This document shows positions 36,171 to 47,893 of a DNA stretch of 64,000 bases, in pieces. Below the pieces are notes generated by a model, which was not told the DNA's origin, did no database searches, and saw only the letters and a list, made by a program, of their open reading frames with translations. Origin of the DNA: Sphagnum compactum (Eukaryota > Bryophyta > Sphagnopsida > Sphagnales); the NCBI GenBank assembly GCA_965153455.1, contig OZ234503.1, positions 2,542,001-2,606,000 on the forward strand, given 5' to 3'. Position numbers and translations under genes: made by a program. Position 1 is the first letter of the stretch; every line of letters starts with the position of its first letter.

Positions 36171-38182
36171 TTGGAAAGTTGTCATTCCACTTTTCATTTT
36201 GCAGACTTTTTGGTAATATTTAAAAATACACAAAAGGTGAATAACCACAAAAATTTCATTGATGGTCTTGTTTTGCTTGTTACAAAGGGGTTACTCCTTT
36301 TGATAATGGTTGAAAAAATATGGATTGACGTGATTTACTTTGAAAAGGGAATCCACACATGGTATTTCCATCACATAGATCTTTAACCAAAATAGTATTA
36401 CCTTTTGTGACAAAACACACACTTGAGGAATTTGTTTTGCCTCATGTTGATGTTGTAGTTTTAATCATAACTACATTCAACTTTTGGATGAACAAAGGTG
36501 TGTTTAACATTTTCTCTTTTGTTATTAGTTTGCTAACTTTGGATTGGGAACCAAAACACATAACAATTGGTGTATTTGACCTAAAAGGAATACGAGATAA
36601 TTGGTTTTACTAATTAATTGCAATTTTTTTCAAGAATATGGTTTACAAACAAAACCATATGTTATGTGAAAGACGAAAGGGTCCAAATTTGTTTTAAATG
36701 AAAAATGCCCTTAAGTTTATTATGAATTGTGAGGCTTTCAAGGTTTAGGACCATTTGAAGGTGTTTGTTTTGGTTGTGCCTTTTCCAAGGCTTGCTATTA
36801 TGCCACTCCTAATGAAAAAGTGATTTTGGCTTGCAACTAGTGAATATCAATGTTGTTTAGAGTTTATAATTCAAGCTTCTATATGACATGGTTAGAAAAA
36901 TAGATGATACATAAGGTGCAATGACAAAGGCTTATTTGGATGTAGGTTTATGGCATGAAAATTGATTACATTGGTGAAAATGAAATTTGTTTGGAAAGTT
37001 GTGATGTTTCAGCAAGTCCAATAATTTCAGGTTGTAATTAATGTATGTTACAATTAAGAAACATTAATTTTGTAAGGTATAATTCCAACAACATAGATTT
37101 GGGCCTTTGCAAAAGTCATGATGTTGATTTTGTCTTTAAAATTGTATCAAGTTGTGCGTTCAACTAGTGCCTTTGGGTTATTGGTTCTTTAATGATGTAC
37201 TTGTAAATGCAATTAACTTCAATGTCACATTGACCTAATAAATGTTTAATTGGAAAGAAGGCTCACATGATGTTGATTTGAATGTTTGACTTCAATTTGA
37301 AGGAAATTTGTCTTTTATGAATAATGATGTGGGAAGAGACCACAATTTAGGAACAATGTATGATTTTGAAACCGTAATCCCCCTTTTGACATTTGTTTAC
37401 TAGAAAGTCCATATACTTGTGGTAGATTGAACAATAAGTTTTATTGCCCGACAACTTCCATGGTTTGGTTATGTTTTGTGTGGGACAATCAATACATGAC
37501 ATCACAATTGAGCACGTAGCTTTCTACTCCCAACTCAATTTTCTTTTATTTTTTTGTTTCTAAATTTCTATTCCCAACTAGAAACTATAATTGGACAAGC
37601 ATACATTGGTTTTTAGTTTCATGTTTCCACATAGAAGAAAAATTTGAAAAAGGATTGAGTAATTGGGTTCTATAATCTTATACCCTTAACATAATGTTTA
37701 GATTAACCAAACAAACTAATGAAGATGGGCAAGACAAAGGTTATGTGTCATATTTATGTATATATGATTGTAACTATGAAATGAGAATTATTTTGTTTCC
37801 AAAAGTTACAATTGGCTTTAAAATCATATAAAAATCCATTGAAATAACAAATGAAACTTAGTTTCCTATTGTCATGCACTTGGTTCATTAGATTTTGGGT
37901 ATGTTAGTAGTTATATTAAAGCCAAACAAATAATTTCCATTATTGGAATTTTTAAACTTGGATTTGTAGATGTTGACTTGGAACTCATAATTTAAATTAA
38001 TTTTTGTTGGTTCCCAAAATTAGCCAAATAAGCCTTATTTTGGTTTAGAAGGAAATGGAGTGATGGAATCTAATAATGATTTTAGGGATTATGAAGCCAA
38101 TTTGTCGGAGGAGATGGAAAAGGAATTTCAAGACCACTTGGAAAATTTTGTTGATTTTGACGATGCGACAAAAAATGATTAG
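36171..38182 (+). pseudogene. hAT-type transposase relic
   Basis: Several frames in the correct order match blocks of plant hAT-superfamily transposase-like proteins. A FNFWMNKGVF segment followed by FSFVISLLTLDWEPKHITIG (36476-36573) corresponds to the RNase H-like block with its F-D-x-W-M-S and W-x-P-x-H strings; here the catalytic-type Asp of that block is Asn (F-N-F-W). PFEGVCFGCAFSKACYYATP (36751-36810) is a further conserved block. A degraded C-terminal dimerisation block IISIIGIF...KLGFVDVDLELI (37928-37990) and an acidic 39-codon tail ending at 38182 follow. There are many stops and frameshifts between blocks. No terminal inverted repeats or 8 bp target duplication were identified. 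Confidence 0.7.
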
Positions 38183-38661
38183 ATTGCATTATGTGTGGCA
38201 ACTCCAATTTTGGTAAGGCATATTCATTTTTTTGTTGTGTTGTTTGTTTGGAATATCTTGTGTCATATGATTAAGTTTGCAGGTGATGATCAAACATTTA
38301 ACCATTCGCTTCATTTTTTTAATAAGCGGTCTTCAAGTTTGTCGATGTGTCAAAGGCTATCCATCCCATATGCCATAATTGTCACAACCTTAGCCTTGGG
38401 CTCGCAACCAAGGATAAAAGGGTTACAAGGGCGCGGGCTAGGAGGAGTGTGAGAGCGTGGGAATGAAAACTCACACTCCCGAGTGAACTCCCATTTTGGG
38501 AGTTGGAGTCCCGGTGGATTCCCGAACTTTCAAAGAGCAATTACAGAGGTCACATTGAGGAGTTCTTTATATCATTGGAAAGCTATTGAAGTGTGGATGT
38601 CTAAAATGGGCTCGCATGACCCATTTGGACATTTGAAACACAAGTTATGACGAAAAAAAAA

Positions 38662-38694
38662 GTTGGGAGTCAAATTGGCAATTTGATTCCCAAC
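38662..38694. repeat. 16 bp near-perfect inverted repeat inside the solo LTR
   Basis: Arms 38662-38677 (gttgggagtcaaattg) and 38679-38694 are complementary with one mismatch and a one-base centre, effectively a palindrome. A further partial copy (gttgggaatcgacc) follows at 38703. Confidence 0.85.
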
Positions 38695-38865
38695 CACGAA
38701 AAGTTGGGAATCGACCTGACTTCCATGTGTGTAGGTGGCATGTGACACACCGTTCGAAAGCTCTCGATGAGAGCTACAACTTTGCTTTAGACCTCGTCCC
38801 AATCGGAGGTCTAAGCACGAAGTTATGGCCTTGCAAAATTGCAGGAGTTCCAACCTTGGTAGTTT

Positions 38866-38889
38866 CGGGACTCTTCTTCAAGAGTCCCG
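38866..38889. repeat. Perfect 10 bp hairpin in the solo LTR
   Basis: cgggactctt and aagagtcccg are exact reverse complements separated by the four bases cttc. It is a GC-rich stem that would be stable in RNA, possibly part of the LTR's transcript processing region (inference). Confidence 0.85.
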
Positions 38890-39313
38890 GGACAAAAAAC
38901 CATTTGGATGTGGGTCTCACGGAGAGGTGCAGAGTATACTATATGGGGGAAGGTGGTGGCTTTCTCCGAGTTTGGGCCGTGGTGAATCTTGTGAGTTCGA
39001 AATCGTCCGTGGCTCGTCCTAGCACTAAAGGTGCCCCAACATTGTACTAATGAACGTGTTGGTTGGTTTGATGCAAATTCGAGTGAGTAAATAGATTGCT
39101 TGTCACTCTTCCTAGTCCCATCCCGTAGCTCCAGCACACCCCTTTACCCCTTTAAAGTACTGAGAGCCAGGGAGCGTGGCTCGAGCTCGTAACCTTTACG
39201 TTGTTTTTCCTATTTTAGACTCATCCTAAGTCTATCAAGGAGCTTGGGAGCGCGTCAATAATCCTATGTACCAGTCAATTTGAAAATGATGATACATTAT
39301 TGTTCATGTTTGT

Positions 39314-39333
39314 TTAGGGTTTAGGGTTTGAGG
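39314..39333 (+). repeat. Short plant telomere-type repeat (TTTAGGG)2
   Basis: The sequence gtttagggtttagggtttga contains two full plant telomere heptamers just downstream of the solo LTR. Similar words occur at 31674 and 60558. Confidence 0.85.
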
Positions 39334-40668
39334 AATATGATGTTTTGGTGGGTCACTAGACATGAACATTGTGTCAATCTTAAGCATTGAATGAAATTTG
39401 ATTCACATAAGCTTTACAAGACTTGTGTGTACATTGAAAATTACTTACAAAAGAGATATAGGATTTCAATGAACAATTGAAATGAATATTGGAAATTTGG
39501 TCTACAAACAAGATTCTACAATTACAATGACAATCCAAAGCTACTCAAATATTGTATTCACAACATTAAAGAGGTGTATGTTCTATATATTTGGGAGGGA
39601 TAAATTCAACAGAAGAAGCTGTTGTTAAGTAATTTTCAAGTTGGTCTTAAACATTAAGAGTTTTTGGATGGTTCACATGATGATTTATGCAAATTATGTG
39701 TGCATATGCAAATTAATGTTTTTGCATCCTAAATTTTAACCACTTTTATTTGGAAAGGATAAAATGCAATGGTGATGTTTTTGTAAAAGTACAATTCAAG
39801 TTTAAAATGTACATATTTTTCTTCATATTGAATTAAAATCACACACATACATTCAATTTTTACCCAAAAATATATGATGGGTGGGGTACTTGGACCCTAC
39901 CCTAATTCTAAAACTAAAGATGTTTTTATACCTAGGCCTTACTTAATTAAAAAATTATGATAGATAATATACCCTTATTGTAATGATAAAAAAAATTTAA
40001 TATACTTATGCATGAAAATATATTAAAAAAATACTCGTTTGAACCCTTGCTACCGCATTTCCACCTCCCTTCCCTTTTTTCTCCTTCATTTTGGGCTAGT
40101 TACGAGGCTATTAACTCCATTGTTAATAATTGAATTTGAGTTATTCATTTCTATTTAGCTACGGAATCTTTGTATCTTATTTTATAAATGTGTGGTGAGC
40201 TTGCAAATGCATCACAAATGTGTTTACAAATGAGTTATTGTGAGAATTAGAACAAACTATGGTGTGAGAAGTGTAAAAGATGATGATAACATGTTCGGTG
40301 ATAACTATTGTTAAAGGAAAAATTATTGGATGTGTGGTTGTTTTTTATATTGATTATTATTTGTAGTTTGATAATTATGCATTATTGATAGTAAGTAGGA
40401 AATATTATAATTTTTTAGTAATTTTTTTTTAAATAAAATATTTATGAAGTAGTTTCACTAAGGAGGATCCCCAAAAAGTTATAATGAGAAGAAAAACCCT
40501 ATATAGAATTAAAGGATGAGAACCCATCCATCAAAAGTACAAGGAAAATGTGACACAACCCAAAGAAAAAAACGAAAGTCAACAATCAACAAAAAATAAG
40601 GAAAAAAAAAACCCTATGCAAATATGACCCAAGGCTACGAAATGATGATCAATGATAATAAAAAAGAC
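39334..40668. other. AT-rich spacer
   Basis: No gene recognised. Confidence 0.5.
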
Positions 40669-42554
40669 CTAAGACAAGAAAACTGTTCTTTGCCACAAAT
40701 CGGCTAATGACAAAGGTGCACTAGCTATGATTTGTGGAAGAGATGAGGAATTTCGACCAAATGTAGTAGCTCGCTGAAGAATCACTATGGTTTGTGCATG
40801 TTGTAAGTTTATGAACACATGTTGTTGATAGTGGGAAATGAACGTTGAAAGGACTAAAAAAAATTGTTGATGACGTGTGATAGTGGCCTGTGCACAAGCG
40901 ATTAGGAATGAATCAAAACGAGAATGAAGACACCCATATGTTTTAATAACAAAGGGAATGAAGTCATTGCATGGTGCTCGTTTGGTGTAAGATCGTGTTT
41001 TTTCTTGTGCAACCATTATCACTGCATGTGCTATTATTGTCGATGTTTGTTGCACCATATCTATGCGAGTCAAAAATGGGAAACCTCCCTTTGAACATGT
41101 GCTCCGTTTTCCAAAGCAATAACTACAACAATATTTCGAAGTGTGTCATGGGCTACTGTATGCTCACTCCCACATGGGCACCAAAGCAAATGGGTACCTA
41201 AATTGTCAATGGTATGACCACACTGACATTGTGAAAGGTGCGCAACTATAGGATGTGGCAAGTCAAGACAAATACATAATGCTGCAAGAAAGTGGGTTGA
41301 TGATAAATGGAATGTTGGTGCGGTAGGACGAGCTAATAACCAAATGCCTGCCCCTGGATTTGCACATGAACATAGACATGTTTTCACAATGTCTGAAGGA
41401 GCGTCTATTAGAAGGGAAACAAATTCCTGCTTGTGTAATTAATTCGCCAAAGAAGCCTGTAATTAAGGGTAATATTGAACTACCAGGCTTTCAAAGGGTG
41501 GGACATGAGAGCGGACACTTTGGGGTAACATGGCTTGAACATCTCGTAGTGCCATTTGGAATGGGGAAATGCTGGTCTCAACATGTGCTATTGCATCGAG
41601 AAGAATAGGGTGATCATCCTGTTGGAAACGAGTGACAAGTGCATGAACAATTATTGCTAAACACCCCAAGAATGCAAGGGCAATAGTTCAAACCACATAA
41701 GGGAGGCCAAGCCCGCCCAAAGAAACAAAAAGAGTGACATGATGATGACCTAGGTGACCAATAAAACCACCAAAAGATCCCGCACCAAGGAAATTTTCCA
41801 ACATAGCTATGGTATGAGTATCAAACTCAACATAATGCTGCAAAATACCTGGAGATGGGAACACTATACGAAGCAAGGTGCCGGGTGTAACATAATGAAA
41901 CATCACAAAAATCGCCTAAATATTTGGAAGCATAGAGAGACTACATATTATCCTGAGATGTTCATGGAGAGCTTCAATCACAAAATTGATTCAACAAATG
42001 ATGTGGATCTCACTATTGCACCCAAAATACAAAAACTCGAGTCGAGAGTAAAAAAGTCAGGAGGAAGTGATATAGAGTGGTCCAACCCTTGAGGAGACCA
42101 AATTACACACTTCGCTGGTTGCATTTTAAGACCTAATTTTAATAACTCTTCCTGTAATTGTAAAAAACCATAACCACATCTGATGCGGGACCTACTATAT
42201 GTCTATTATCCGCTAAAGAAAGGAAAACACAAGTAGGGTGGGCTGCTGTTGTAAGGCGAATAACGCAAAGATGAGCCAAAACAAACAATTCTCCACCCAA
42301 TGGGTCCCGATGTCATGTTCCTAACTTTGACGAAATGATTATGAGATCCCCATGTTGGGAAACTTGGGAAAAATACAATGGGTATGGGGCGTGTGTAGAA
42401 TCATCGAACAAATGGGAAGAACTGATCCAAAGAATCGGGCGAAGATCATAACTCTTGAAAAATGGCTGACCATGACATTGAATTGAAGGCGTAACGGACA
42501 TCCACCTGTAACATCACCCAATTTGGGTGCAAATTTAACATCGTTCAAATGCAA
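40669..42554 (-). pseudogene. 5'-truncated LINE (non-LTR retrotransposon) ORF2 relic
   Basis: Read on the minus strand. At 42190-42260 there is a RT segment CVFLSLADNRHIVGPASD, in which the family's catalytic A-D-D is A-D-N here. Then QPAKCVIWSPQGLDHSI (about 42120-42060), GAGSFGGFIGHLGHH and SLGGLGLPYV (41820-41690), LVTRFQQDDHPILLDAI (about 41640-41590), and at 41170-41230 a Cys/His cluster CQCGH...LGTHLLWCPCG followed by HDTLRNI, as in the C-terminal part of several non-LTR reverse transcriptases. A last open frame (41073-40669) continues to the end of the protein (HQQHVFINLQHAQTIVIL). Frameshifts occur between blocks, so it is dead. The N-terminal two thirds is missing, the normal result of incomplete reverse transcription. 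Confidence 0.75.
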
Positions 42555-42599
42555 TGAACCATTGTCTCACACTCGTCACAAATTGTTACACCAAATTGT

Positions 42600-43994
42600 T
42601 GAGGGTTAAAATGCTATGCGAAAGTATCCCTAAACTAAATAATCAAAGTGCGGACAACTGTGACATCATATAACAAAGTGTTAGAGTATGACAAGGTTGT
42701 AAAATGGACTTAAAATTTTCTTAAAGTTTCTTGATATAGTTGACAACTTAGTAGTTAGCAAGATACTACCTAGGTATAAATCTATGCAAATTTTGTTTTT
42801 GTTTTTATTTTCATTTTCAAAAAAATGATAAAATAAGAAACTTCAAACACAATATTTTTTCATGTTGTTTTTGTTGTTTCCAAAAAAAATTAGCCACAAA
42901 AAAAAAAGAAAAAAAAAAAGAAACTAACTCATTCCTAGCTGTGGTGAAATCATGTTAATATAGTATAAAAGTATTATGTCAATTACTTATTGATGAACAA
43001 GTGCAAATTTGAATACTAATAATTAATAGCCGATTTTATTGGCCTTACCTATGAAGGCAAGGATATTGTGTTGAAATTCCTTATAGAGTATAGTAGCTTG
43101 ATGGATTTTGGCCCTTAGGTGATAGGTCTATTTTTATACAAGGATTTTTGAAAGACGATATTTTGGCTCCTGTTGAAACTTGAGAAATTTAGTTACAGAG
43201 TTTATAACATCTTGAAGGATTTTGGTTTCTTTTAGAGGATGTTTTTTTAAGAAGATTATATTTTTGCATGGTGAAAATATTTGAGTTTCCATAATTCTTC
43301 TTTTGCCTTAAGATACTTCTTAATGTAAATGGCAAGGCCACATAGTAAAAAAATCAATTAATTTAAATTGTTTTTGGTTCAATATGAGGCTACTTATATG
43401 GCTATACAATTAATTCTCTTGAAATTTCAGATATATTTTTCTTATGAAATTTCTCCAAACTTAGGCACTTTTTTAAAAATTAATTAAATAAAAAAAGTTG
43501 AAACTTGCATGTCCTTGTAAGGTACACTGAATTTTTTAATTTTTTAATTAATTAATTATTAAAATTTCCACCTAACTTTTGTAAATTTGTCTGAGAGCTC
43601 TCAGAGCATGTGCAATGCATATTTTTAATTGGCAGGCTGTGACAGATTTTTGTCTGTAAACTAAATGTGATGGCGGCTGTACGCCTTCATGGATGAGATA
43701 CAGAGAGGAGTCATCCATCCATTGGTAGAGCGGTGTGGGAAGAGAAGTAGTAGCTTTTGTTGCAGCCTTTTTTTGGGTGGCTATGGCTATATATATATAT
43801 ATATCTCATCATAGCCAGAAAGACGAAATGAAAAACAAAAAACAAAACTGCTAACATCATCGAGTGCTTTTTGAGATGATCAGTAGCCATAATTAGACAA
43901 GATTTAAATAAAAAAATCGTTATATTTCCTATACAATTGATCAAGGAGCTATCCAAAAAGATGTTTTTAAAAATTTACTTTTCATATTTGGCCT
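42600..43994. other. AT-rich spacer, with a (TA)n run at 43786-43805
   Basis: No gene seen. A short perfect TA microsatellite is the only discrete feature. Confidence 0.5.
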
Positions 43995-44216
43995 GTAGCC
44001 AAATTTAGTTAAATCTTCCTATGGGTGATCGCCACTTTGGCTAAATCTTCCTATGGATGATCGCCGCCACTTTGGCTAAATCTTCCTACGGATGATCGCC
44101 ACTTTGGCTACATTTCCTATGGACGATCGCCACTTTGGTTAAGGATGATCGCCACTTTGGCTACATTTCCTATGGACGATCGCCACTTTGGTTAAGATGA
44201 TCGCCACTTTGGCTAT
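43995..44216 (+). repeat. Minisatellite of ~19-35 bp units (gatcgccactttggctaaat) upstream of the VAMP gene
   Basis: The core gatcgccactttgg occurs seven times (one with an inserted gcc), separated by ctaaatcttcctatgga or shortened variants. A 51 bp higher-order unit is repeated twice near the 3' end, so recent expansion is likely. It lies immediately upstream of the presumed VAMP promoter. Confidence 0.93.
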
Positions 44217-44294
44217 ATCATAAAATTGACCAAGAACACATTGCTTTGTTTTTACCGTATTGCAAAAATATTTACGGCGAGTAGTAGTGCTAGG

Positions 44295-44314
44295 GAAGAG
44301 AGAGAGAGAGAGAG
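44295..44314 (+). repeat. (GA)n tract in VAMP promoter/leader
   Basis: About nine GA dinucleotides on the sense strand before the inferred 5' UTR. Potential BBR/BPC GAGA element (inference). Confidence 0.85.
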
Positions 44315-44618
44315 CGGGAGAAAGTGAGAGAAGCTGTGATCGCAGTGTGAGCATTGTTGCTTGCAGAAGAGTTTGGTTTTGATGCTTCTTTTTTCCTCTC
44401 CACAGCCGTGTCTTTCCAGCCGTTACTTGAGACTCTTTGGTGCTCCGTTCTACAGCCGCGATCCTCCTCTTCCGGTGGACGTCATCCGCTTCGCATTTGG
44501 TACAGCGGATCGATCTAAAGGAGCAGCTATAAATTTTTTCTACTCCTTGACATCCAGATCTGGCTTCTTCGCGGCCAGGAGTTGCTGGGATTACTACGAT
44601 TGCTTATCTTTTGTTCTT

Positions 44619-45075
44619 GTAAGATCTTCACAAAGAGGGATCTTACTTTTTTGCTTTTATTTATGTATTTGTGTTTATGTTTTTGATGCATTTGGTTGTG
44701 AGAGAGGAGAGGGAAGGACGGCAAGTGGAGAGGGGGGCTGTTTTGTAGTTGGAGGGTGTTGGTGCATGTGTGTTGTGTTAGGTGCGTGCAGGTAGCGCGG
44801 CGACTGTTCTAGTAGCTATATGTATGTCGAACAAATCTTGTATCCATTGTTGGCTGGATTTGAACTAAAATAGGAGAAAGAAAGGGAGGGATAGGAGCAG
44901 GAGGTTTGTGTAACTTGTAGGAGCAGGCTTTTTTTTTTGGTACCTGAGTGAGATCAGGAACCAGTATAGGCGGTCTGAGACTCTTAGAACTGTGAATGTG
45001 GTCGCGGATGCTCTAGAGGGCTCCATTTTCTCGCGTCTTCAAGATCCTTTGTAGTCATTAGATCTTTCTGCGCAG
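44619..45075 (+). other. Probable 5' UTR intron of the VAMP gene
   Basis: A good donor (ttctt|gtaagat at 44619) and a good acceptor (tctttctgcgcag| ending at 45075) bracket 457 bp, leaving nine bases of leader before the ATG at 45085. A leader intron is common in plant VAMP genes. The 144-codon frame through 44361-44795 then falls in the leader and intron and is not a gene. Confidence 0.55.
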
Positions 45076-45084
45076 GGGAGTCCG

Positions 45085-47893
45085 ATGGGGGGACAATCTC
45101 TCATTTACAGCTTCGTGGCAAGCGGCACAAATGTACTCGCAGAGTACACAGCTTTCAACGGGAACTTCAGTACGATAGCTGTGCAGTGCCTGCAGAAGCT
45201 GCCCGCCAACAACAACAAGTTCACTTACACCTGTGATCACCACACGTTCAACTACCTCGTTGATGATGGCTACAGTACGTTTTCTCTCTCTCTCTCTCTC
45301 TCACTCTCTCGATCCTCCTCGTCCCTCGGCGGTTCTGGCAAGACCACTCTGCGAATGCTGAATGTATCGTTGTAGTTCCTCAAGTCATACGGCCTGAAAT
45401 TAGACTGCAGAGGAAAATAAACATGACTATCGTGTTTCTTTTCCTTTCTCATGTTTTCTCTGCCCCGTCCGAAATTGAGGATCATCTGCTCTGAGAACTC
45501 CCTCGTTCTGGGGCTGTACACATTCCTGGGTCGTGGCAGCAGAATGCATAAACGAGATCTCCTAAACAGCGACATTACCAGTCACTTGCTTAGTATGTTC
45601 CTGCAGTCCCAAAGTGAGTATTAGTCACTTCATGATGTCACATTAGATGTTCCCTCAGCAGATCCTGAAGTCTACATTTAATTGTGCGTGCATTAGTGAT
45701 CAGACACAGAGATCTGACTGTTGTCTTGCGTGCAAAGCTCTGGGATTGCATGGAGGATGATAATATCGTGGCAAAGTAGTGTTCTTCACATTCAGGGTTA
45801 AGGTTGGTGTCTTGGCAGGGCTGGATATCAGCAGTTTCTTCCTTGGATGGAATAGTTGTAGATTTAGTGTCTGATCTGAACTTAAACAAGTCAGTTGCAT
45901 AGATCTCGTGTAATGCCGGCCTTAGGAAAGAACAAGAATTCAGCCCTCCTGTCCATGTTGACTGCTTGATATGATGTGTCTATTTCGTAGATAGTTTCAG
46001 GCAATTAATAGTGTAGAACCTTGTCTTGGGTGTCCAGTGAATACTTCCCCATGAGGATAAACTAGGGGCATCTCCATTGGTGCTCAGTATGTGACCCTGC
46101 ACTGGAAATCTTGGAGAATGTACAGCAGTTACATCCAGGGGATTCACTGGAAGACTTCTGTGACCTTGAAAATGTGCAGCTTTCAGAGCCCTGGAACAGT
46201 CTAATAAACACAGTCAAATCATATTTTTTGACTGCTCCCTGTTTCTGATTGGCTAGATAGTTTCATTGGTCCAGGTGGGTTGCCATTAGTAGTCTCCCAC
46301 CTATTTGTAGTCCCAGTTTCAGTTTTATGGGCGGGGTTGGAAAATAGGAAGTAACAAAAACTTGGATGTGAGAAATATTTTTTCAGGGTCACATACTGCA
46401 CCACTGGAGATGCTCTAAGAACATGATATGTGCCATTGCATATGGTTTTCCTAGCATGATCTGGTATTGTGGTCTTAGTATGGGAGTTTTCCTTTCAAAG
46501 TGAGGTCAAGTTTTTATATTTGGCAGTGAATTTTGCTTCACTTTCAAGATGACCTAGATCATCATCATTTTCCTCACACATGCCAACCAATTTGAGCTTA
46601 TGGAAGACATGCTTATATGTTTGATCAAAGTTCCATTAATTTGCCTGTTTTTCCTTTCTAGCGATGTTTTTTTGTGGAATCAAGTGACTATGTCGCGAAG
46701 ATTAGCTGAAAGTGTGGAAGAGATGCCTTGCTTTGGTGCGGAGTGTCAAACATTTCTTTATTCTGGTATCTTGTTTGTTGTGATTTCATTAAGCACGGCA
46801 ATTGAAATTCGGACTGCACAAGAATAAATGTGCCTGATCTGGTGAATGCATCCATTGGTCTGTTATGGGAGTATGTTGATGGATTTGTGTGTTGGAAATG
46901 GCCTGCAGCATATCTGGTTGTTGCTGATGAAGAGTTTGGTAGGCAAATTCCATTTGCATTCCTGGATCGTGTCAAGGAAGACTTCAAGCGTCGTTACCTT
47001 TCTGGGAATGGAGCTGTCACACCTGCTGTAGGCAAGGAATTTGGGTAAGTATCCAGACAGATGGTAACTGACTGGCAATAAGTTTGTGTCTGCGACTAGC
47101 TTCTGCAATCCTTTACTGCGTCTCTCATGCTTAAGCTTCTTTGTCATCCTCACTACCAGAGCTTTTTGGTCAGTTCCAACCTGTTTATTTTGGATTTGAT
47201 TCAGACCACAGCTGAAAGAGCACATGCAGTACTGTGTGGAGCACCCTGAGGAGATGAACAAGATCTCCAAGATCAAATCCCAAGTGGCTGAGGTGAAAGG
47301 AATCATGATGGACAACATTGAAAAGGTACATTCCATTTTCATTCCTTTGTTAGTGATGTTGCAGCACTGTATGAATCATACAAAATTTCAAGCATAAGTT
47401 TAACATCTGTTGATTGCATCTCTTGATCAAACCATCAGCTTGGCTGGAGATGATGTTAATTATGTGCACTTCGTCATCGTTTTACAGGTTCTTGACCGTG
47501 GGGAGAAGATTGAACTTCTGGTTGATAAGACAGAAAATCTCCGATCTCAGGTCTCTATAGTGTCTCTATGCCATGGATAGACTGCTTTTCACCATCTAAT
47601 TCTCAACCTTGCATTCTGGACCTTAAGGACCAACCTGTGTTGTTTTGATCTAATTCATTACAAGTAGTTCTCAAATACGGTTATATCTTCGCTGGGTTGA
47701 GAAGGATGATATGTTTGGATTGCAGGCTGATAACTTCCAGCGACAAGGGAAGCAACTGCGCCGCAAGATGTGGTTCCAAAACTTCAAAGTGAAACTAATT
47801 GTTCTGGCAATCATCATTGTTGTCATCCTCATCATTTATTTGTCTATCTGCCATGGCTTTATCTGTCATTCTGGCAGATCAAATGGAACCTGA
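45085..47893 (+). CDS. VAMP72: VAMP72-type R-SNARE (longin SNARE)
   Basis: Vesicle-associated membrane protein that pairs with Qa/Qb/Qc SNAREs to drive secretory vesicle fusion at the plasma membrane, cell plate or endosomes. Exons: 45085-45274, 46909-47044, 47205-47325, 47488-47550, 47726-47893; 225 codons plus stop, the usual family length. Seen: N-terminal longin domain beginning [15 protein letters not shown] with [14 protein letters not shown] and [23 protein letters not shown] motif with zero-layer Arg153 in [19 protein letters not shown]; basic RRKMWFQN before one membrane anchor (residues 194-212, [20 protein letters not shown]) and a short lumenal tail, so a tail-anchored protein. 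All introns are GT-AG. Intron 1 (1634 bp) starts next to a (TC)n tract at 45282-45300. The member within VAMP721-727 cannot be fixed; the family-level call is secure. Confidence 0.95.

Larger units (their letters stand above)
38380..39257 (+). mobile_element. Solo LTR (878 bp) with 5 bp target-site duplication
   Basis: Starts TGTCACAACC and ends GGGAGCGCGTCA (TG...CA ends). It is flanked by the identical pentamer ATAAT at 38375-38379 and 39258-39262, the target duplication size made by LTR-retrotransposon integrases. It is clearly more GC-rich than its surroundings. No internal coding region, primer-binding site or second LTR adjoins it, so it is a product of LTR-LTR recombination. Orientation is not established. 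It contains two strong hairpins, listed separately. Confidence 0.9.

Noticed and set aside
44361-44795. 144-codon plus-strand ORF upstream of VAMP
   Set aside because: Overlaps the inferred leader exon and leader intron with good splice signals; Cys/Gly/Val-rich composition without motifs.
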